Made by a program: the position numbers and the translations under genes. 9,547 bases of DNA, taken from NCBI GenBank assembly GCA_028698765.1, contig JAQVVW010000031.1:1-9547 (forward strand). Reading direction: 5' to 3'. The stretch is from Methanoculleus sp. (lineage in GTDB: Archaea; Halobacteriota; Methanomicrobia; Methanomicrobiales; Methanoculleaceae). The notes below the pieces were generated by a model. That model was not told the DNA's origin and made no database searches. It was given only the letters and a program-made list of their open reading frames with translations. How positions within the stretch are numbered: position 1 is the first letter of the stretch; the number at the start of each line of letters is the position of its first letter. This document shows, in pieces, positions 1-6,457 of the stretch.

Positions 1-68
1 GAGTCGCTCGCCCGGCTGCCGGTGACGGGGTGATGCCGGTGGACTGGACTGCGCTCCAAGAGAGCTGA
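1..68 (+). CDS. 3' end of an unidentified upstream gene (partial)
   Basis: A reading frame open at the left edge (first full codon at base 3) ends with TGA at 66-68. Its last residues read MPVDWTALQES. Only about 22 residues are visible, so no family can be assigned. Its stop overlaps the proposed CTG start of trpE by four bases (CTGA), the same arrangement seen at most junctions downstream. This suggests it belongs to the same operon. In-frame GTG (30) and ATG (33) codons mean it could instead be a very short ORF of 11-12 codons just before trpE, but the frame stays open to the window edge, which favours a truncated larger gene. Confidence applies to a coding tail being present, not to any function. 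Confidence 0.5.
   Translation, partial: VARPAAGDGVMPVDWTALQES
58..68 (+). promoter_or_regulatory. trpE initiation site: CTG start in a CTGA stop-start overlap
   Basis: The purine run AAGAGAG (58-64) directly precedes CTG (65-67), which shares bases with the upstream TGA stop (66-68). There is no strong GGAGG-type ribosome site here, unlike in front of trpG or trpD. The likely mode of initiation is translational coupling: a ribosome ending the upstream gene restarts on CTG. If real, a weak non-AUG start would set a low ceiling on TrpE synthesis, but that is inference. Confidence 0.5.
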
Positions 69-1543
69 ACACGACCCCGGGATACGAGGAGGCCGTTGCC
101 GCGGCGGACGCGAGCGGCCGGCCTCTCGTCGTCCCGGTATATGGAGAGATCCCGCTCCCCGCGACTTCGCCGGCCGACCTCTATGCCTCCCTCCGCGAAG
201 GAGCCGGGTTCCTGCTCGAGTCGCTTGAGGGGAGCGCGAAGACCGCCCGTTACTCGTTCATCTGCACCGCCCCGTCCGCGACCGTCGCCGTGGCCTCCGA
301 CGGCACGCTGACGGTCTCCGGCGATCCGCGTATCCGGGAGGTTGCCGCCGGCATCGAGGCCGCCGACCCCCTCGATGCCCTTCGGTCGTTCATGGACGGA
401 TTCCGGGTCGCTTCCGCGCCGCTTCCCCGCTTCTCCGGGGGGCTTGCCGGTTACTTCTCCTACGACCTTGCCTCGTCCCTCTACCCGGTTCCCCGGCCGG
501 AGGGGGTCGAAGAACCTGTCGCCCGGTTCATGCTGGCGCGGGACTGCCTCGCCCTCGACCACAAGAGAGAACGGCTTGCGGTCATCGCAAACCTGCTCAT
601 TGCCGACGGGACCGATGCAGAGGAGGAGTACCATCGGGCCCGAACGGCGATCGTGAAGCGGGCCGCCCGGATTCGCGATCTCCCGCCGCCGTCCCCGTGT
701 GGGCCGTGCAGATCCGGCGTCCCGGCGTCGTCCTGCAGCCAGGACGAGTTCTCGGACGCGGTTCTTCGGATAAAAGAGCATATTGCGGCGGGAGACGTCT
801 TCCAGGCCGTCCTCTCCCGGCGGCTCGCCTGCCGCATCGCCGGCGACCCGTTCGCCGTCTACCGACGGCTCCGGGCGGAAAACCCGAGCCCCTACATGTA
901 CTACCTGGACTTCGGCGACCGCCAGGTCGCCGGGAGCAGCCCCGAGATGCTCGTCCGGGTGGAGGACGGCCAGGTGACGACCGTCCCGATCGCCGGCACC
1001 CGGCCGCGGGGGCGAACCCCGGCGGAGGACGACCTGCTCGCGGCCGAGCTCCTCGCCGACGAGAAGGAGCGGGCGGAGCACGTCATGCTCGTCGACCTTG
1101 CACGAAACGACGTCGGGGCGGTCTCGGCCTATGGGAGCGTCTCGGTGAAGGACTTCATGATCGTCGAGCGGTTCTCCCACGTCCAGCACATCGTCTCAAC
1201 GGTCACGGGGACGCTCCGGGAGGGGTGCGACCGGTTCGACGCCCTCCGCTCCTGTTTCCCGGCGGGAACCGTCTCGGGCGCCCCGAAGGTCCGGGCGATG
1301 CAGATCATCGGCGAGACGGAAGGGCTCCGGCGCGGGATCTACGCGGGAGCCGTCGGCTACGTCGGCTTCTCCGGCATGATGGATCTCGCGATAGCCATCC
1401 GGACGGTTCTGGTGCAGGACGGCGTCGCTTCCGTCCAGGTGGGGGCCGGGATCGTGGCCGACTCCGACCCCGGCCGGGAGTGGACCGAGACCGAGAACAA
1501 AGGGCGGGCGATGCTTGCGGCGCTCGGTGCGGAGGTGGAGTGA
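65..1543 (+). CDS. trpE: Anthranilate synthase component I, apparent CTG start
   Basis: Large subunit of anthranilate synthase: converts chorismate to anthranilate with ammonia supplied by TrpG, the first committed step of tryptophan synthesis in the cytoplasm. With a start at 65 it has 492 residues, normal for the family. The N-terminal domain carries the LLES motif (residues 50-53), the tryptophan feedback-inhibition element in known TrpE proteins. The chorismate-binding domain shows NPSPYM (273-278), PIAGTRPRG (308-316), DEKERAEHVMLVDLARND (from 332), FPAGTVSGAPK (398-408) and GAGIVADSDP (460-469). There is no ATG, GTG or TTG in frame between the upstream in-frame stop (23-25) and GTG at 290. 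Starting at 290 would delete 75 residues including LLES. Starting at CTG 65 gives (M)NTTPGYEEA, which matches the usual archaeal TrpE N-terminus of the form MNxTPSYEEF. The stop TGA (1541-1543) overlaps the trpG ATG by one base. The family call is near certain; the exact start is likely but unproven. Confidence 0.94.
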   Translation: MNTTPGYEEAVAAADASGRPLVVPVYGEIPLPATSPADLYASLREGAGFLLESLEGSAKTARYSFICTAPSATVAVASDGTLTVSGDPRIREVAAGIEAADPLDALRSFMDGFRVASAPLPRFSGGLAGYFSYDLASSLYPVPRPEGVEEPVARFMLARDCLALDHKRERLAVIANLLIADGTDAEEEYHRARTAIVKRAARIRDLPPPSPCGPCRSGVPASSCSQDEFSDAVLRIKEHIAAGDVFQAVLSRRLACRIAGDPFAVYRRLRAENPSPYMYYLDFGDRQVAGSSPEMLVRVEDGQVTTVPIAGTRPRGRTPAEDDLLAAELLADEKERAEHVMLVDLARNDVGAVSAYGSVSVKDFMIVERFSHVQHIVSTVTGTLREGCDRFDALRSCFPAGTVSGAPKVRAMQIIGETEGLRRGIYAGAVGYVGFSGMMDLAIAIRTVLVQDGVASVQVGAGIVADSDPGREWTETENKGRAMLAALGAEVE

Positions 1544-2121
1544 TGCGGGTGCTCGTCATCGACAGTTACGACAGTTTCACCTTCAACCTCTGCCAGCAGA
1601 TCGGGGTGCTCGGGGCGGAACCGGTCGTGGTGAAGAGCGATACGCCGTTTGAGCGGCTACGATCCGGATCGTTCGGCCGGATCGTCCTCTCGCCCGGCCC
1701 GGGGCACCCCCGGGACTCCGCTCTCTACCGGGAGGTTCTCGGCACGATCAGCCGCACCGTCCCGACGCTCGGTGTCTGCCTCGGCCACCAGGCGATCGGC
1801 CTCGCGTTCGGCGCCCGGATCGTCAGGGCGGACCGGCTGATGCACGGGAAGCGGTCGGTCGTCCGGCACGACGGAGCGGGGATCTACACGGGCGTGCCCG
1901 ATCCCCTCGTCGCGACCCGCTATCACTCCCTCGTCATCGATCCGGCATCCGTCCCGGACTGCCTCGCGGTGACCGCCACGAGCGACGACGGGGCGATCAT
2001 GGGCGTCCGGCACCGGTCGTTCCCGATCGAGGGGGTGCAGTTCCACCCGGAGAGCATCCTCACCCCCGAAGGGAACCGGCTGGTGGCGAACTTCCTCTCC
2101 GGCACGGGAGGTGCGGGATGA
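1543..2121 (+). CDS. trpG: Anthranilate synthase component II (glutamine amidotransferase)
   Basis: Class I glutamine amidotransferase subunit that hydrolyses glutamine and channels ammonia to TrpE. It has 192 residues, the usual size for a stand-alone TrpG. The N-terminus [14 protein letters not shown] is the classic family signature. The oxyanion-hole segment LSPGPGHP is at 49-56, the catalytic nucleophile Cys79 sits in GVCLGHQ, and His168 and Glu170 sit in GVQFHPES. The ATG at 1543 is chosen because the conserved N-terminus begins there. It is preceded by a strong ribosome site GGAGGTG (1531-1537) and overlaps the trpE stop by one base (TGATG). The gene is separate from trpE and not fused to trpD, unlike in some bacteria. 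Because the same subunit type also serves para-aminobenzoate synthase in some organisms, dual use cannot be excluded, but the position inside the trp operon makes TrpG the clear call. Confidence 0.97.
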   Translation: MRVLVIDSYDSFTFNLCQQIGVLGAEPVVVKSDTPFERLRSGSFGRIVLSPGPGHPRDSALYREVLGTISRTVPTLGVCLGHQAIGLAFGARIVRADRLMHGKRSVVRHDGAGIYTGVPDPLVATRYHSLVIDPASVPDCLAVTATSDDGAIMGVRHRSFPIEGVQFHPESILTPEGNRLVANFLSGTGGAG

Positions 2122-3134
2122 TCCGCGAGGCAATCGCCCGGGTCTCCTCGGGCACGGACCTCTCCCCGGCCGAGGCGGGGGGGGTGATGGAGGAGATCAT
2201 GCACGGCGCGGCGACTCCCGCCCAGATCGGCGGGTTTCTCACGGCGCTCCGGATGAAGGGGGAAACCGTTATAGAGATCGCGGCGTTCGCCCGGGCGATG
2301 CGGGCGGCGGCCGTCCGGGTCTCTCTCCCGGCCCCGGGGGCGCGGGTGGATACATGCGGGACCGGGGGCGACGGCGCAGGGACGTTCAACATCAGCACCG
2401 CGGCCGCCTTCGTCGCGGCCGGTGCGGGCGTCCCCGTCGTGAAGCACGGGAACCGGGGGGTTTCGAGCAGGTGCGGTTCGGCCGACGTCCTCGAGGCGCT
2501 CGGGGTCACCGTCGCGATCCCGCCAGACCGGGTGGCGGACGTTCTTTCGGCCGCCGGGATCGCGTTCCTCTTCGCCCCGGCCTACCACCCGGCAATGCAG
2601 TACGCCCGCACCGCCCGCCAGGAGATCGGGATACGGACGGTCTTCAACCTCCTCGGCCCCCTGACGAACCCGGCGGGTGCGGGAGCCCATCTGCTCGGCG
2701 TCTACGACCCCCGCCTGACCCTTCCGGTCGCCCGGGTCCTCGGCGACCTCGGGGCGGAGCGGGCGATGGTGGTCCACGGCGCGGGGCTCGACGAGATCGC
2801 GACGGCCGGCCCGACGACGGTCGCGGAACTCCGGGACGGCGAGGTCATGACGTATACCCTCGACTGCACGGAGTTCGGGATCCCGCGTTCATCCGTCGCG
2901 GCCATCCGGGGCGGCGGGCCGGAGGAGAACGCCGCGACCCTTCTCGCCGTCCTCGCGGGCGAGGAGGGCCCCGCCCGGGATATCGTCCTCCTCAACGCCG
3001 GGGCGGCGATCTACCTCGGCGGGAAGGTCCGCGATATCGCCGCCGGGATTGCCCGTGCCGAGGCGTCGATCGACTCGGGAGCGGCGCTCGACCGGCTCCA
3101 CCGTCTGGTCGGGGCGACCGGAGGGGGGGCATGA
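2118..3134 (+). CDS. trpD: Anthranilate phosphoribosyltransferase
   Basis: Transfers the phosphoribosyl group of PRPP to anthranilate, the second step of the pathway. It has 338 residues, standard length. The N-terminal helical domain contains [22 protein letters not shown] (from residue 29). The PRPP and anthranilate sites are visible: GTGGDG at 81-86, NIST at 91-94, [15 protein letters not shown] at 109-123, the conserved arginine region [20 protein letters not shown] from 166, and the metal-binding Asp225-Glu226 pair in GLDEI following MVVHG. Start ATG at 2118 overlaps the trpG stop (ATGA) and has ribosome site GGAGGTG at 2107-2113, so it is well supported. A run of eight G (2177-2184) lies within the coding sequence, but the frame is intact. 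All catalytic motifs are present, so the enzyme should be active. Confidence 0.97.
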   Translation: MIREAIARVSSGTDLSPAEAGGVMEEIMHGAATPAQIGGFLTALRMKGETVIEIAAFARAMRAAAVRVSLPAPGARVDTCGTGGDGAGTFNISTAAAFVAAGAGVPVVKHGNRGVSSRCGSADVLEALGVTVAIPPDRVADVLSAAGIAFLFAPAYHPAMQYARTARQEIGIRTVFNLLGPLTNPAGAGAHLLGVYDPRLTLPVARVLGDLGAERAMVVHGAGLDEIATAGPTTVAELRDGEVMTYTLDCTEFGIPRSSVAAIRGGGPEENAATLLAVLAGEEGPARDIVLLNAGAAIYLGGKVRDIAAGIARAEASIDSGAALDRLHRLVGATGGGA

Positions 3135-3883
3135 TCCTCGACGAGATCGTCAGGTCGACCGGCGAGCGCCTCCGGCACCTCGATCAACCGGTCGATCCCG
3201 ATCCCCTGCCCCGCCGGAGCCTCGAAGCGGCGATACGCACCTCTTCCGAGAGGCACGCGGTCATCGCCGAGGTGAAGTACGCCTCACCGTCGCGCGGAAG
3301 GATCCACGAAGGCTGCACCCCCGAAGCGATCGCCCGGGAGTTCGTCGCCGCCGGGGCCGCTGGCCTCTCGGTGCTGACCGAACCCACCTATTTCGGAGGG
3401 AGCACCGAGTACCTCGTCCGGGTGCGGCGTGCGGTCTCTGTCCCGGTTCTCAGGAAGGACTTCATCATCGACGAGCGCCAGCTCGGCGAAACCCGGGCGC
3501 TCGGTGCCGACGCGGTCCTCCTGATCGCCCGGGTGCTCGGTGATCGCCTCCCCGCGTTCGTCGACGGGGCGCTCGCGCTCGGGCTCGAGCCGCTCGTCGA
3601 GGTCCACGACAGGGACGAGATGGAGCGCGCTCTCGCGACGGATGCGACCCTCATCGGGATCAACAACCGCAATCTCGAGACGATGACGATCGACCTCTCG
3701 ACGACCGTCCGTCTCGCGGGGGCTGCCCGCGACGCCGGGAGGATCGTGGTCTCGGAGAGCGGCATCACGTGGCCCTGCGATGTCCGGAGCCTCTCCCGGC
3801 ACTGCGACGCGTTCCTGATCGGGTCTGCCCTGATGTCGGCGCGAGACCGGCGAAAACGGCTGGAGGGGTTCGTATTCGCGTGA
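3131..3883 (+). CDS. trpC: Indole-3-glycerol-phosphate synthase
   Basis: Closes the indole ring: converts CdRP (carboxyphenylaminodeoxyribulose phosphate) to indole-3-glycerol phosphate with loss of CO2 and water. It has 250 residues, a single (beta/alpha)8 barrel, not fused to TrpF. Active-site elements appear in the expected order: Glu47 and Lys49 in [11 protein letters not shown], Lys109 in LRKDFI, Glu157 in EPLVEVH, Asn178 in GINNRNL, and Glu209-Ser210 in VSESGI. These correspond to the catalytic residues described for the Sulfolobus enzyme. Start ATG at 3131 overlaps the trpD stop (ATGA) and follows a G-rich ribosome site (3120-3129). The protein contains a single tryptophan, shortly after SESGI. 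Confidence 0.97.
   Translation: MILDEIVRSTGERLRHLDQPVDPDPLPRRSLEAAIRTSSERHAVIAEVKYASPSRGRIHEGCTPEAIAREFVAAGAAGLSVLTEPTYFGGSTEYLVRVRRAVSVPVLRKDFIIDERQLGETRALGADAVLLIARVLGDRLPAFVDGALALGLEPLVEVHDRDEMERALATDATLIGINNRNLETMTIDLSTTVRLAGAARDAGRIVVSESGITWPCDVRSLSRHCDAFLIGSALMSARDRRKRLEGFVFA
3862..3868 (+). promoter_or_regulatory. Ribosome binding site fixing the GTG start of trpF
   Basis: GGAGGGG lies 11 bases upstream of GTG at 3880-3882, inside the 3' end of trpC. It decides between the short start at 3880 and longer in-frame extensions back to 3769. Only the start at 3880 puts the family's KICGMT motif at the N-terminus. Confidence 0.6.
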
Positions 3884-4455
3884 AGATCTGCGGGATGACG
3901 AGCGTTCGCGACGCACTCCTCGCCGTGGCGGCCGGTGCCGACGCGATCGGCGTGGTGCTCGCGAGCCCCTCCCCGCGTTCGGTGACGCCCGAAGCGGCCC
4001 GTGAGATATTCGTGGCGGTTCGGCCGTTCGTGACCACGGTCGCGGTCACCTCGACCGACCGGCCCGAAGACGTCCCGGCGCTTCTCTTCTCGCGGCCGGA
4101 CGCGGTGCAGGTGCCGGGCGATCTGGAACTGCCCCCCGATACGGGGGTGCGGGTCATCAGGATGCTCTCTCCCGGCGACGCCCTCCGGGACGACTGCGAC
4201 GCGATGATCGTTGACGGCAGCCACGGCACCGGGCGGGCGTTCGACCCGGGGTATGCCCGGGCATGCGTGGCCGCCTCCCCGGTGCCGGTCATCCTCGCGG
4301 GAGGGCTCACCCCCGGGAACGTCGCCGACGCCATCCTTGCGGTGCGGCCGTATGCGGTCGACGTCTGTTCAGGCGTCGAGGCGGCGCCGGGGATCAAGGA
4401 CGAGCGCCTCGTGCGGGCGTTCGTGAAGGTATGCAGGATGATGAACAACCCATGA
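3880..4455 (+). CDS. trpF: Phosphoribosylanthranilate isomerase, GTG start
   Basis: Catalyses the Amadori rearrangement of phosphoribosylanthranilate to CdRP, feeding TrpC. It has 191 residues, at the short end for the family (about 200-210). Motifs: KICGMT at the extreme N-terminus with catalytic base Cys4; [10 protein letters not shown] at 31-40; [12 protein letters not shown] with the probable general acid Asp112; phosphate-binding [14 protein letters not shown] from 139; and [15 protein letters not shown] from 160. The GTG start overlaps the trpC stop as GTGA. The strand after the fourth repeat reads VQVPGD where most homologues have VQLHG, and the stretch from there to VDG is shorter than usual, which accounts for the reduced length. 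Active-site residues are intact, so function is expected. The downstream overlap with trpB is ATGA. Confidence 0.94.
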   Translation: MKICGMTSVRDALLAVAAGADAIGVVLASPSPRSVTPEAAREIFVAVRPFVTTVAVTSTDRPEDVPALLFSRPDAVQVPGDLELPPDTGVRVIRMLSPGDALRDDCDAMIVDGSHGTGRAFDPGYARACVAASPVPVILAGGLTPGNVADAILAVRPYAVDVCSGVEAAPGIKDERLVRAFVKVCRMMNNP

Positions 4456-5624
4456 AACCAGGACGATACGGTATATACGGCGGGCGGTACGTGCCCGAGA
4501 CCCTGATGAGCGCGCTGATCGAACTCGAGCAGACCTACGAGCGGGTCCGCGAGGATCCGGAGTTCTCCCGCCGGCTCTCCTGGTACCTCCGCGAGTACGC
4601 CGGGCGGGAGACGCCGCTCACCTACTGCGGGAACCTCTCCCGCGACCTCGGCTGCCGCGTCTACCTGAAACGTGAGGATCTCCTCCACGGTGGGGCGCAC
4701 AAACTGAACAACACCCTCGGCCAGGCGCTGATGGCGAAGTTCATGGGCAAGCGCCGGCTCATCGCCGAGACCGGCGCCGGGCAGCACGGCGTCGCGACGG
4801 CGATCGCGGGCGCGGCCCTCGGTCTCCCCGTCGAGGTCTACATGGGCGAGGTGGATACCCGGCGCCAGGCATTGAACGTCTTCCGGATGGAACTCCTCGG
4901 CGCCCGGGTCATCCCGGTCGCTTCCGGGACGCGGACGCTGAAGGACGCCATCAACGCGGCGATGCGCGACTGGGTGGCGAACCTCCGGGATACTCACTAC
5001 CTGCTCGGTTCCTGCGTCGGCCCGCACCCCTTCCCCCGGATCGTCCGCGATTTCCAGTCGGTCATCGGCGAGGAGGCGAGAAGGCAGATCCTTGAACGGG
5101 AAGGGCGGCTCCCCGAGATGATCGTCGCCTGCGTCGGCGGGGGTTCGAACGCGATCGGCATCTTCCACCCGTTCGTGAACGACGACGTCGCGCTCGTCGG
5201 CGTCGAAGCGGGAGGCGAGGGGCTCGATTCCGGCCGTCACGGGGCTTCGCTCTCGGCCGGCTCGGTCGGGGTCTTTCAGGGGGCGCTCTCCTACCTCCTC
5301 CAGGACGACGACGGCCAGGCGCTCGAGACGCACTCCGTCGCCGCAGGCCTCGACCACCCCTCCGTCGGGCCGGAGCACGCCATGCTGAAGGATTCCGGAC
5401 GGGTTCGCTACGAAGCGGTCACCGACGCCGAGGCACTCCATGCCTTCCGCCGCCTCTCCCGCACCGAGGGGATCATCCCGGCGCTCGAGTCCTCCCACGC
5501 GATCGCCTACGCTCTCCGGGCGGCGGCCGATCTCGATAAGGACGACATTCTCGTCGTCAACCTCTCGGGGAGGGGCGACAAGGACGTCGCCGACGTCGCG
5601 AACCTTCACGGGGGCGTTGCATGA
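4452..5624 (+). CDS. trpB: Tryptophan synthase beta subunit (TrpB1 type)
   Basis: PLP enzyme that condenses indole, tunnelled from TrpA, with L-serine to give tryptophan. It has 390 residues, as expected for the TrpB1 class that pairs with TrpA. The N-terminus [14 protein letters not shown] is characteristic. The PLP-binding Lys84 lies in [11 protein letters not shown], the catalytic Glu106 in AETGAGQHG, the phosphate-binding glycine loop GGGSNA at 229-234, and the pyridine-nitrogen-binding serine in NLSGRGDKD (about 372). The HGGAHK form and several adjacent blocks resemble the enterobacterial enzyme; many other TrpB1 proteins have HTGAHK. Start ATG at 4452 overlaps the trpF stop (ATGA), with a weak ribosome site AGGATG at 4435-4440. 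Immediate coupling to trpA fits an alpha2-beta2 complex. The longer TrpB2 form is ruled out by length and motifs. Confidence 0.98.
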   Translation: MKPGRYGIYGGRYVPETLMSALIELEQTYERVREDPEFSRRLSWYLREYAGRETPLTYCGNLSRDLGCRVYLKREDLLHGGAHKLNNTLGQALMAKFMGKRRLIAETGAGQHGVATAIAGAALGLPVEVYMGEVDTRRQALNVFRMELLGARVIPVASGTRTLKDAINAAMRDWVANLRDTHYLLGSCVGPHPFPRIVRDFQSVIGEEARRQILEREGRLPEMIVACVGGGSNAIGIFHPFVNDDVALVGVEAGGEGLDSGRHGASLSAGSVGVFQGALSYLLQDDDGQALETHSVAAGLDHPSVGPEHAMLKDSGRVRYEAVTDAEALHAFRRLSRTEGIIPALESSHAIAYALRAAADLDKDDILVVNLSGRGDKDVADVANLHGGVA

Positions 5625-6457
5625 GCCGGATCGAGGCGCTCTTTGCCCGGAAGAACCCGGTCTTCATCGGGTTCACCGTCGCGGGGGACCCCGGCATCGA
5701 GGCGTCGTTTGGGGTGGCGAAGGCGATGATCGACGCGGGCGTCGACCTCCTCGAGATCGCCGCCCCCTACTCCGACCCGGTGGCGGACGGCCCCGTGATC
5801 GAGCGGGCGCACGTCCGCGCCCTCCGGGCAGGCACCACGCCGGACGACGTCTTCGCCCTCGTCCGGCGCGTCCGGGAACACGCGCTGGCGCTCCCCCTCG
5901 TCCTCTTCACCTACTACAACATCATCCACCGCCGGGGAGCCGACCGGTTCTTTGCGGAGGCCGCGGCCTCCGGCGCGGACGGCGTCCTCATCGTCGACCT
6001 CCCTGCCGAGGAGTCGGGCGAGATCGCGCCCTACGCCGCCCGGCACGGCGTCGACCGGATCGCCCTCATCGCCCCGACGACCTCGCCGGAGCGGCAGCGT
6101 ACCATCCTCAAGGACGCCTCCGGGTTCGTCTACCTGATCTCGCTCGAGGGGGTGACCGGCGAGCGCGATCGGCTCCCCCCCGGCCTCGCCGGGCTCGTCG
6201 GCGCGGTGCGGGAGAAGACCGATCTCCCCCTCGCCGTCGGGTTCGGGGTCTCGCGCCCGGAGCACGTCCGAACCGTCGTCGCCGCCGGTGCTAACGGCGT
6301 CATCGTGGGAAGCGCGCTTGTCCGGCTGATCGAGGAGCACGCGGGCGACGAAGCCGCGATGCACGCGGGCCTCCGGACGGCGATCGCCGCGCTCCGGGGC
6401 GGGTTCGTCCTCGTTCCCGAACCTGATATGCTCCGGCGCGAAAGGGTAGAAGGATGA
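5621..6457 (+). CDS. trpA: Tryptophan synthase alpha subunit
   Basis: Cleaves indole-3-glycerol phosphate to indole and glyceraldehyde 3-phosphate and passes indole to TrpB. It has 278 residues, a standard (beta/alpha)8 barrel. The catalytic acids are Glu45 in [11 protein letters not shown] and Asp56 in SDPVADGP, matching Glu49 and Asp60 of the Salmonella enzyme. The flexible loop-6 region is visible as [11 protein letters not shown]; here VTG is kept but the flanks are more charged than usual. The phosphate site [10 protein letters not shown] and GVIVGSALV are near the C-terminus. Start ATG at 5621 overlaps the trpB stop (ATGA), with only a weak G-rich stretch (5611-5614) in front, so coupling is probably important. 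It contains no tryptophan. Its stop overlaps the next gene's ATG, so transcription continues past the pathway genes. Confidence 0.97.
   Translation: MSRIEALFARKNPVFIGFTVAGDPGIEASFGVAKAMIDAGVDLLEIAAPYSDPVADGPVIERAHVRALRAGTTPDDVFALVRRVREHALALPLVLFTYYNIIHRRGADRFFAEAAASGADGVLIVDLPAEESGEIAPYAARHGVDRIALIAPTTSPERQRTILKDASGFVYLISLEGVTGERDRLPPGLAGLVGAVREKTDLPLAVGFGVSRPEHVRTVVAAGANGVIVGSALVRLIEEHAGDEAAMHAGLRTAIAALRGGFVLVPEPDMLRRERVEG

Noticed and set aside
33..68. Classical attenuator leader peptide for the trp operon
   Set aside because: There is only one Trp codon, and no room for alternative hairpins or a T-run before trpE, which begins within the stop codon. Kept only as a low-interest possibility.
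290..292. GTG at 290 as the trpE start
   Set aside because: It would remove 75 residues of conserved TrpE sequence, including the LLES feedback motif, leaving the subunit truncated.
96..311. 71-codon plus-strand frame starting TTG
   Set aside because: Overlaps the conserved TrpE N-terminal region in another frame; its arginine/serine/proline-rich product is typical out-of-frame translation.
697..1542. In-frame N-terminal extension of trpG
   Set aside because: The extension is the shadow frame of trpE; the TrpG family N-terminus and a good ribosome site place the start at 1543.
2177..2184. Run of eight G in trpD as a slippage or phase-variation site
   Set aside because: The reading frame is intact and the run fits normal Gly-Gly-Val coding in GC-rich DNA; nothing else suggests programmed slippage.
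1923..2777. Minus-strand open frame opposite trpG/trpD
   Set aside because: Antisense shadow in GC-rich DNA; the plus strand carries complete, motif-bearing enzymes.
3765..5609. 614-codon open frame on the minus strand opposite trpF and trpB
   Set aside because: It lies wholly antisense to well-conserved trp genes and has a low-complexity, D/R/G/V/P-rich composition typical of stop-poor antisense frames in GC-rich DNA. No domain is recognisable.
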